NCBI GenBank assembly: GCA_003254905.1
Contig: QANU01029826.1
Location: forward strand, 71,206 to 135,205
Origin: Nissolia schottii
Taxonomy: Eukaryota; Streptophyta; Magnoliopsida; Fabales; Fabaceae
Direction of reading: 5' to 3'
DNA: 64,000 bases
Both the position numbers and the translations under genes were made by a program. Positions 1 through 28,718 of this stretch are shown here, one piece after another (the first letter of the stretch is position 1; every line of letters begins with the position of its first letter). The notes under the pieces were generated by a model. It had not been told where the DNA came from and did no database searches. It saw nothing but the letters and a program-made list of their open reading frames with translations.

Positions 1-20624
<20,624 letters not shown>

Positions 20625-20750
20625 GGCTGTGGGACGAATCCAGAGAGAGAGAGAGAAATGAGTAATCGAAGTGAGGAGGGAGAAAGAGAGAGTGATTCTG
20701 TCAGAAGGTGGAGGAGTTAAAGGGAAAACAAAGATAGTGGGTTTAAGGTG

Positions 20751-20758
20751 TTTATATA
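20751..20758 (-). promoter_or_regulatory. BIG: Candidate TATA box of BIG
   Basis: TATATAAA reads on the minus strand about 130 bases upstream of the BIG start codon. This fits a leader of roughly 100 nt rich in CT/GA repeats (20,640-20,700). Position and sequence are the only evidence. Confidence 0.4.
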
Positions 20759-21822
20759 TTGTGTTTCGGGGGCGGTGAAGAAGAGAGGAGAAAATGAAGT
20801 GAGTGACTTCTGTGAATATAAAGGGAGAGAGAGCGGTGACTGAGTTTGCTTGGCGACTAAGTTCAGAGAGTAAAGGTTCACATTCTTTCTTCATATCGTT
20901 AGGACAATTAATAAAGAAAATAAAGAAATAATTTATATATAAAAAAAAGTTTGATTTTTTTTCGCTGATTTGAAGATCAATTTTTCAATAAATCTGGGGA
21001 CATGCTCTACTTTTATTAAGATAATCGTTGTCCACCTTACCTAAACTTTATTTATACATATATATATATATAAAAAGATGTCTCTAATTTTAAGATTGAA
21101 TTTGTTATTTTTTAAAGTTTTAGCCAAATTTAATGGAACTTATTTAAATATTTATTCTAAAAAAATATAGACAATAATTTATACCATATAGGAGGATACA
21201 AAATATAATTACTTTTAGCCTTTATAAACTGTATTGAAACCTTTTTTCTTTAAATCCATAAGTATTTATTCGATTGAATTAATTAATTAGTTAGTTAATC
21301 AAATAAAAAATTAAAAATTAAATGCTGAAAATTCACTATTAAAAAAAAATGCTAATGAAAACTTTCCATGATTTATACCTCTACCTCTTTACTCACTATG
21401 TTTAATTAAAAAAAATGCTCATCGTATTATATTCAATCTATCCAATAATAGACCTATCAAAGCCACTAGTAATAATAATTGAAATAAAAATAATTATAAT
21501 CTCCTCTCCACTGCTATAATAAGAGTACGTACCAAAAATAAAAATTTGAGTGTTTGGGTCGCATTTCACCAACAAAAATTTACAAACTGTAATGTTCCTT
21601 TTACATCAGTTATAACACAATTTGGATTAATAATCTCATACAAACTCTCACTACTAAAACATTTTTAGTGGCTTTAACAAACTATATTGTTCTCGTTTTA
21701 ATTAATCGGGTTAGTCAATAGTCAATAATAATCAATAAGAAGAGTGAAACTCCCCCTCTCAATTTCAATAAGTATGAGGAAGTGACTCAAACAAAACGAA
21801 CCTCAATTAGACTTTTATATAT
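20759..21822. other. BIG upstream region, no gene seen
   Basis: Beyond the BIG promoter this is very AT-rich sequence with a short TA run near 21,058-21,071. I see no conserved coding frame, RNA gene or clear repeat structure before the MITE at 21,823. Confidence 0.5.
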
Positions 21823-22049
21823 CAAAAATGCTACATATACACCTAATTTCATACACTCATACATACACTATTAATAATGCACAAACTTTATTCTCACGAG
21901 TGCACAAACATTACAAACTTGTATATAATACTCTTAACTATACTTAATTAAGTGCACAAACATTACCTGAGTTAAAACACAAACTTTATGTATATAAGTA
22001 CGAGGTGTATGTATAATGTATGATTTTTGGTGTACGTGTAGCAGAACTC
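21823..22049. mobile_element. 227-bp Mutator-type MITE
   Basis: The element is flanked by a perfect 9-bp target duplication, TTTATATAT (21814-21822 and 22050-22058), the length typical of Mutator-like elements. Its ends form long imperfect inverted repeats: TGCTACATATACACC on the left against TGCTACACGTACACC on the right. Similarity extends about 40 bp (CATACACTCATACATACAC against CATACATTATACATACACC). Inside are four copies of TGCACAAAC-type motifs. The same termini and motif occur in the 3.97-kb element at 24,669, so this looks like its non-autonomous derivative. Confidence 0.85.
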
Positions 22050-22058
22050 TTTATATAT

Positions 22059-22740
22059 TGTAGTCATTTCAATTGTCGACAAAACAAATTTTAACTCAAT
22101 GTCGGCTACAAGAGCTACCAGACAATTTTTTCATAATTACTTTTTTTTAGAATAATATGAACTCAAATTCTTAATTTATATGGTTAAAAATTTAAAATCG
22201 ATCGATTGTCACCACAGATAATTACTCGTTACTACGCATGCATGGTGTAACTTATGACATCCACTCTGCCTTGGTTGGAATTTTCTTTGCAGCCACGACA
22301 TCGGTGAAACTTCTACTGGCCTACGAGCTTGGTTGAGTTGTCACTTGTAAGAGCCTAGTAATTTTTTGTCTATGTTATGCATGTTTAATCATTAATGGAA
22401 CTTTTTCATTAAAAAATTAAGAAAAATATATTGAATAAACCTTTCATTCATTCATAGAAATTTTAGATCAGATGAATGAGGACGTCTAACAACAATAACT
22501 AATCTCTTTATAATAGTTGAGTTTACATAAAGTAATAAAATATTGATAAGAGATTAGTAACAATCACCAATTATATTTTTAGGCGACAAAATTTGTTACT
22601 ACTATATATGAGGATCGAAATCTCAACTTTATGATTAAAAGATAAAATGAGTTACTACCACGACACATGTCCGGCAGTTAATATTTCACTTCTAGAAACT
22701 ACCAAAACGTGAGGAGAAGAAAAAAAAATTTGCAAGGATT
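22059..22740. other. Intergenic, no gene seen
   Basis: AT-rich sequence between the MITE and the serpin pseudogene. I found no coding frame with family similarity and no structured repeat. Confidence 0.45.
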
Positions 22741-23739
22741 TCAAGACATGAATGGATTCATCACAGCTCCCATGAAGAACACAGTCTTTGAATACTCTTC
22801 CCTTATCATGAACAAGAAAGGGTGATCAGCAACAAAGCAGTGTGCAGGTCCAGGAGCAGAGGACCCTACAGGTCCTTGTCCTTGCTGATGATGATGTTGT
22901 TGGCATTGTGGCAAGGCAATGGGAGAACCTTGAAGCCGTTGAATTGTCCAAAGGGTTTTGATTTTCCCCTGCCAGTCATGAACTCTGTGCTGACGTGTCC
23001 ACCATTCAGGAGGTAGAAATTTTTCTTCTGTGCATCAAATCTTGTACCAAGTTTTCCTTTGAGGTAGATTGCATTGGAGAGGATGATGATGTTTTCCCTG
23101 AGAGTGAGTTCTGGCTGAGGAGCTGGGTTTTCAGTCCCTTGGAAACACTCGTGGCTTGGTGTAACGAAGTCCCACATCGGGGGGGTTTCCTTGCAAGAGG
23201 GGCCTTATAAGGCCTTGGGCTCTCCCTCCCTAATAGCTAGCTTTTGGGGAGTGGTTCTCCCAAGGCCTTATGCTCGTTCCACTTGGCTCAATATGTCATC
23301 ATCCTGCATCATGTATGGGACATCATATACGTTGAAATCAGAAATACCAAAACATATAAAGGACTAATCATATTGTAGCTAGGACTAGGACTTTTGATGA
23401 CATGTGATGGATGAGGTAAGCATAATTTGAGTTTTATGTGTGACTTTAGATGTAAGCATAGCTAAGTCGCGTCTTGATCGGGGATGTGAGGCCATACACC
23501 TTCCTGCAAAGGGATTCAAGGTATCCATCATCACCTCTTGATCCAAGAAACTTAAGGAGTTCTTCCTTGGTTTTCCCTTTGCAACCCAAGGCGATGAAGC
23601 TTAGGACAGCCTTTAAAGACACAGGAGATATCACCACATTGGAGCACTCATGAACTGATCTTAGCACCAATTTGTTGACCAATGATAGTGTTGGATCGGA
23701 GGGTTGTGGGGAATGTGAAAGCAACAAGAATTGTGCCAT
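22741..23739 (-). pseudogene. Serpin pseudogene
   Basis: Three serpin blocks lie in order on the minus strand. The N-terminal block (about 23,455-23,739) starts MAQFLLLSHS and contains NVVISPVSLKAVLSFIALG and TKEELLKFLG. The central block (about 22,870-23,100) has LSNAIYLKGK, RFDA, FYLLNGG and FNGFKVLPLP. The C-terminal block (22,741-22,860) has FVADHPFLFMIREE and VFFMGAVMNPF before the stop. About 80 residues after TRLSYAY are missing, and so are about 130 residues between FKVLPLP and FVADHPFLF, including the reactive-centre loop. Around 270 bp of unrelated DNA separates the first two blocks. Without a reactive loop it could not inhibit proteases, so a non-functional remnant is the best call. 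Confidence 0.88.
23169..23210 (+). promoter_or_regulatory. USE-like plus TATA motif pair (snRNA-promoter-like)
   Basis: GTCCCACATCG (23169-23179) matches the plant U-snRNA upstream sequence element RTCCCACATCG. TTATAA starts 25 bp after it (23205-23210), near the spacing of Pol III U6/U3 genes. No U6- or U3-like RNA follows. The same motif is common near the start of short plant LTRs, and TGTAACGAAG just before it fits an LTR-type TG end, so a solo LTR fragment inside the serpin remnant is an equally good reading. Confidence 0.4.
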
Positions 23740-24659
23740 GGATTGTATTATATTTGTAAATTTGTAATTTGTGGAATCGAATAATGATATGGGAATTTTG
23801 TAAGTGTCTGTATATAATGGCAATGATAACTTATACGGTTTTTGGATAAAGTAAGCTACCTGAAGAAGATTTTGGCTATGTTGACAAAGTTAGATGATAG
23901 GATTCGTGGGCTTTAAAACTAAGCTACACGGAGAAAATTAAAAGGAATTTGGAACCGGATTTAAATTAAACTATCACTTAAATATATAAGAATTTATTTT
24001 TTTAATTCGATATAAAATTGAATTGATTTGATTTATAAAGTAAATAATATATTTTTTATTAAATTAGATACTACGTTTAAGATTTATTAAAATAAATTAA
24101 TTTATTTTATTAGTTTATATTTTTACCCTTATTATACTAATTTATTAATGGATTTGATCATAGCTAGTTGTCAGCGGGCTCGTGCCGACGACTTGAATGC
24201 ATATTAACATAAATGTTATTATATACTTAATGCATATTAATATAAGTGTTGGTTTTAAGTGTGTAATGTTTATTATTAGAAAGATGTGTAATAAATTATT
24301 TTGATAAGTGAAATATTTCAATCTTTCAAAAAATATTACAATAACTTTTTAAAAAGTTGTAAGATGTAGAACTAAGTTAACTCAAACACCTGCCATACGA
24401 CTTTTTAACTACTCAAAAGTTTTTAAAAAAAAAAAAATCATAAATAAGGCTATACCCGGTGCCCTTTATATTGCTTAAATTAAAATGAGATAAAGTTCCT
24501 TTCTTCTTCAGTAACCTAACATTTGTGAATCTTGTAAGCATTCTATCCAATTATAATAAGAATTAACGAAATTCAGTCCCTGTCTGTCAGCGTGTTCAGT
24601 TTTAAATAGACAAATAAATCTACAACAGAACAGGTGTTTTTTGTGTTTGAAACCACATG
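23740..24659. other. Intergenic, no gene seen
   Basis: AT-rich sequence from the serpin remnant to the left target duplication of the large Mutator-like element. No coding frame, RNA gene or organised repeat is apparent. Confidence 0.45.
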
Positions 24660-24879
24660 CATCATTAACAGTTTCGTTACATGTACACTACAATTGGATA
24701 CACCATACACACACTCGTATTAATATACTGTGCGCCCCATAAAATAATCACCTAGCGCCAAAACATTCTCACTCTCACTCATGCGCACGTCACAACACAC
24801 AAACCCAACGTTCGCGCTTCCCACTTTCTTTTGAGAAAATAGGATTTGGAAACCGTTCATTTTCTCATTTCATTACTTC

Positions 24880-25755
24880 TGCAAACTCGTCCTTCTCTTT
24901 TCTCTCTTCACTCTCGTCACTCTCATCCCTCGTTGCTCTCCATCGTGCTCTCTGCTCTCTCCAAACGCAAGCGAAGATCACACACCAAAACCAAACACTG
25001 GTGAGTATTCGAAATGAGTTCACTCTTTAATATTTGTTCTGTTGGATTAGGGTTCGTTTGTCGATTTGCTATCCGTCTATCTTTCTTTGATTTTTATTCG
25101 AATGCATATGATTTAATATCGATCTTAGAACAATTTTTATTTTTCGACAACGTTAGTGAGTCATTTATGTATAAAGTTTATGCACGAACATGTATAATGT
25201 ATGAGCATTACGGTTACTAAAGGTTGGGCACTTTGTACATGAGTTCCTTGCATTCCACATTTGGCTTATTTTGGCTTCTTATATCATAAAGTTTGTGCAT
25301 CTGTGTGTATTATGTTTGTGTATTGTATTTGGCAAAGTTTGTGCATCCTCTCGTGTAATGTTTATGCATTTTTTTTAATTAATAATGGCTTTTATGCTTT
25401 TATGATTATAATGACTTTTATGGTTTGTGCATCTTTCTAGTAATGTTTGTGCATCTGTCATGTAATGTTTGTGGATCTTTCGTATAATGTTTTTGCATCT
25501 TTCATATAATGTATGTTCATTTGTCTTGTAATGTTTGTGCATCCTTCAAGTAATGCTTGTGCATCATTCATTTAAAGATAATAATCCCATTCTAATTAGT
25601 GATCATTGTTCATTTTTGTAGACATAACTCCTCGACGATCCGACAAAGGGAAAGTTATTGCCAAGGACACCGGCAAAAAGGCTTCGCACAAGCCAACACC
25701 GGTGCTGCCTTTGGCATTAACAGATGGCACCTGCGATGCCAGCAAAAGCAAAAAG
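24880..25755 (+). pseudogene. Plus-strand gene remnant of the MULE (Lys/Arg-rich N-terminus)
   Basis: A CT-rich leader-like exon ends at 25,000 with a good donor (ACACTG|GTGAGT). A second exon runs 25,622-25,755 between TTTTTGTAG and AAAAAG|GTAATA. Its likely frame reads TPRRSDKGKVIAKDTGKKAS, a basic, nuclear-signal-like stretch, then a short low-complexity segment. The codon before TPRR is ATA where ATG would be expected, and I see no other start codon in the joined exons. No further exon was recognised. It may be the start of the element's second, convergent gene. Product unknown. Confidence 0.4.
25280..25572 (+). repeat. Degenerate ~20-bp repeat array, TAATGTTTGTGCAT core
   Basis: About eleven variants of TAATGTTTGTGCATCTTTC recur every 20 bases or so in the intron-like stretch after the MULE leader exon. 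The TTTGTGCAT core is best conserved, with variants such as GTTTTTGCAT and GTATGTTCAT. More copies lie at 26,085-26,380, 27,390-27,720 and 28,010-28,115, and in reverse orientation in the MITE at 21,823-22,049. Confidence 0.85.
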
Positions 25756-25779
25756 GTAATACATAACTAAAATTTATAC

Positions 25780-26079
25780 ATCTATTCCCCATTTTGTACC
25801 TTTGATATAGAGATCATCGCTTCGCATTTCACCGTTGAGGTTGGATTAGTCTTCTCAAATGATGGTATTTATAATTTCGACACCCTTCCCTTATACATGA
25901 CAATATTTGATACTTAATCTGTTTATCTTCCATGAATTTGGTACTCCTTATCCTCCATGTAAATCCAATCTTCTTGGCATACTTGTTGTAGAATTCTTTA
26001 ACTGCATCCAATGTATCAAATTGCATGCCAACCTTTGGTGCCTCTTCTTCCTCAATGGAAATAGAACTTGTGCCCTATA
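25780..26079 (-). pseudogene. FAR1-type DNA-binding domain exon (frameshifted)
   Basis: After an acceptor (ATCTTATAG) the exon reads GTSSISIEEEEAPKVGMQFD, then DAVKEFYNKYAKKIGFTWRI and ILSCIREGCRNYKYHH. This is the start of a FAR1 domain as found in FHY3/FAR1/FRS proteins and MULE transposases (aromatic-rich N-terminus, then C-x4-C type ligand spacing). The frame meets a TGA at about 25,830, but the next frame resumes the family pattern with TNPTSTVKCEAMISIS. This indicates one lost base near 25,845. No SWIM or transposase catalytic domain follows in this element, so it is a broken fragment. Confidence 0.75.
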
Positions 26080-26172
26080 AGATAATGTTGGTGCATTGCA
26101 TCATATAATGCTTGTGCACGTAACCATATAAAGTTTGTGCATAAGTTAAGTAGTATCAGATTCTACCAAATA

Positions 26173-27720
26173 CTTAAATATAAGTCAAGTAGTATGCATA
26201 TCTGTAAAGTTTGTGCATGAGAATGTATAAAGTTTGTGTACACGTGTTTATAATATATGTGCATTAACAGTTATAAAGTTTGAGTAAAATCACTATGTTA
26301 AACATGTAATGTTTGTGCATTGACACTCATAAAGTTTGTGCACGCAACCATATAAAGTTTGTGCATAAGTTAACTAGTATCAGATTTTGCAAAATACTTA
26401 AACACATGGTTATCAAAATCGCGTTTTAACTCGTAAACTCGTACGAGTTTACGTTCCTAGGTAGTAAAATCGAGCTGACTCGCATGTAAACTCGTTTTTG
26501 GGTAAACTCGGCTGAACTCGGGTAAACTCGTGTAAACTCGCATTCGTGAGTTTACTGCCGAGTTCACGAGTTTACCAAGTTGTAGGGTTTTTTTTTTAAT
26601 TTAAGGACAAAACAAGCAAAATGACGTTGTCGTTTTGCATGTCTCTGAGTTTTTAGATTTAGGTCGTTTAGTGTTTCAGAGTTTCCATTCACAGTTGCGC
26701 CTGCAATCGTGCTCCGTCATGCCATCGTGCTCCGTTGTGCTCCTCCGTCGTTCTCCATCGTTAATCCATCGTATGTATTTCATCCTTTGCTCATAGATCT
26801 TTCTTACTAGGGTGAGTGGCCTTTGCATCGCTATCTGTGCTTTAGTGTTTTGGATTGGAGATATCATTGTCACTTACTAGCTTCCTGTGATGCTCAGTAC
26901 TAAAGGACTCGCCGGTATCTTCGCTGTTTATGCTATTGTGTGTGTCATCTCCTGGATATTGGTGTGGGCTCGAAGCAGGCTACTTCTGTCAAGAATGAGT
27001 GACATTGTTCTTTATATACATTTGCTATGTTGGTTGCTCAACACACCGCCTCTCTCTTGTGTTGATAGATTTTGCTTATCATTAAGTTTATGTGGAGGAG
27101 GACATGTTCTGGTTCAAACATATGTATTATGTATGAATTGAACTTAAAACTCATATATTTCATCTTTATTTGTTCTTTGTTATGGAGTTAAAAGTATTTA
27201 TGAATTTCAAGTTTTATTAAATATATTTTTGTAGCATAATAGTTTTTTAAAATATTTTTTTAACATTTTTTTAATAATAGATAAACTCGTATAAGTTTAC
27301 AATCCAAGTTTATGAAGACTCCACGAGTTTACTTAAACTCTCGAGTTTGATAACCTTGCTTAAACATAAGTTAAGTAGTATGCATATCTGGAATGTTTGT
27401 GCATGAGAATGTATAAAGTTTGTGTACGCGTGTTTATTATGTATGTGCATTAACAGTTACAAAGTTTGAGTAAAATCACTATGTTAAACATGTAATGTTT
27501 GTGCACTGACACTCATAAAGTTTGTGCACGCAGCCATATAAAGTTTGTGTATAAGTTAAGTAGTATCAAATTCTGCAAAATACTTAAACATAAGTTAAGT
27601 AGTATGCATATCTGTAAAGTTTGTGTATGAGAATGTATAAAGTTTGTGTACACGTGTTTATAATATATGCTAAACATGTCATATTTGTGCAATGACACTC
27701 ATAAAGTTTATGCAGTTGTT
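26173..27720. repeat. 224-bp tandem repeat inside the MULE, split by a hAT element
   Basis: Unit 1 is 26173-26396, unit 2 is 27359-27582 (each 224 bp), and a partial unit 3 covers about 27583-27720 with an internal deletion. The tail of an earlier unit is visible at 26,085-26,172. Units begin CTTAAACATAAGTTAAGTAG (with small variations) and contain several TTTGTGCA motifs. The hAT element lies exactly at the unit 1/unit 2 junction. Confidence 0.88.
26405..27358. mobile_element. 954-bp non-autonomous hAT-type element
   Basis: The termini are CATGGTTATCAAA on the left and TTTGATAACCTTG on the right, inverted with one mismatch. An identical 8-bp duplication CTTAAACA (26397-26404 and 27359-27366) flanks it, which is the hAT hallmark. 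Subterminal sequence is full of AAACTCG/CGAGTTT repeats in both orientations. The open frames inside show no transposase similarity, so it would need a transposase in trans. Confidence 0.88.
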
Positions 27721-27739
27721 GAAAGCTTTTTGCACTCTC

Positions 27740-28300
27740 GTCGTTTTTATATATCCTCTTTTACAGCTTTCAAATCCTCAAGGGATTTAATTGCAGTATA
27801 GTCGCCCTTTGCTCCATACCTCACATCTCTGTGAAAAATTGACAAGAATTGCATTATTTCACACAATAAGTATCTATTCTCTTAACTATACTAAATTTAT
27901 ACAAAAATGGGGAAATTGGTTAGTAAATTGATAGAAAACCAAGTAGATAAGTGTCATTTTAACCTATGAAAATACCAAAATATGACACTTATCAGCAGTA
28001 ACGCGTATAATGTTTGTGCATCTGCATCTCATTAAGTATGTTTGAACAACAGACCGTGAACTATAATGTTTGTGCACATTTATGAATAAAGTTTGTGCAA
28101 ACACACGGATAATGTTTGTGCTTCTTATCAGAATGCTTCTGTGTGCCTACGATGGTGCCAATTTCTCCATAAACACTCCATAACTGAACAAAAAACTCCA
28201 TAACAATCAAACAACGCAAAAAAATTTACCAAATTCTCTGGCATTTCAATGATTTCCTCCATTGCGTTCGATCAAAACGAATGTGATCACCATAATGCTT
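27740..28300 (-). pseudogene. Possible 5' exons of the MULE minus-strand gene
   Basis: On the minus strand a short frame MEEIIEMPENL (about 28,260-28,228) runs into a possible donor TTG|GTAAAT. A later acceptor-like TTTTTCACAG (near 27,826) opens a frame reading DVRYGAKGDYTAIKSLEDLK, which stops soon after. Their position upstream of the FAR1 exon fits the 5' part of the same gene, but I do not recognise either peptide and splicing is guesswork. Confidence 0.25.
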
Positions 28301-28718
28301 GTAATGCTCTCCGCGAAGAAGGATCCTTGTAGTACTCTTTACATGCGATAATGCTTTCTGCACTAGAATTGCTCACGTTTGTGGTGGTTGTGGTGTTGAA
28401 ATATGGTTGTGGCTGTGGAGCTTGAAATACAAGGTTTCGTGGAGAGAATCGTGATATCGTGGAGAGAATTGCAGATTGTGTTCGTTTCTGGTATGATATC
28501 ATTACGAAAATCACGTGGGAGTACGTGATATTCTAAATAAAGAAAGTATACTATAGTCCGTATTACTGTCATTAATTGCAGATAAATTGTGGGTGTATGT
28601 ACGAGTATATGTGTTTAGGGTGTACACAAAGCATTTTTGCATCATTAAATCTCTCTCACAGTATAATTACTTTCTTTAAGCATATTTTAACAGCATAACA
28701 TTCTTCAAAATGAACCAA

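Larger units (their letters stand above)
24669..28639. mobile_element. 3.97-kb Mutator-like element (MULE), decayed, with nested insertion
   Basis: A perfect 9-bp direct repeat CATCATTAA (24660-24668 and 28640-28648) brackets the element. The right end, read inward, is CAAAAATGCTTTGTGTACAC, closely matching the 227-bp MITE start CAAAAATGCTACATATACAC. The left end has GTTACATGTACACTACAA in register with the same terminus. Contents from left to right: a leader-like exon and a short coding exon on plus, an array of TTTGTGCAT motifs, a FAR1-type exon on minus, 224-bp tandem repeats split by a hAT element, and further minus-strand remnants. FAR1 domains belong to the N-terminus of MULE transposases and their domesticated FHY3/FAR1 relatives. 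No catalytic transposase domain remains, so it is defective. Confidence 0.82.

Noticed and set aside
26887..27141. Plus-strand hydrophobic frame inside the hAT element
   Set aside because: No transposase or membrane-protein family match that I can see; the element looks non-coding.
28287..28514. Minus-strand frame of 75 codons near the MULE right end
   Set aside because: No recognisable family and no coding continuation; may be leader sequence of the element's gene.
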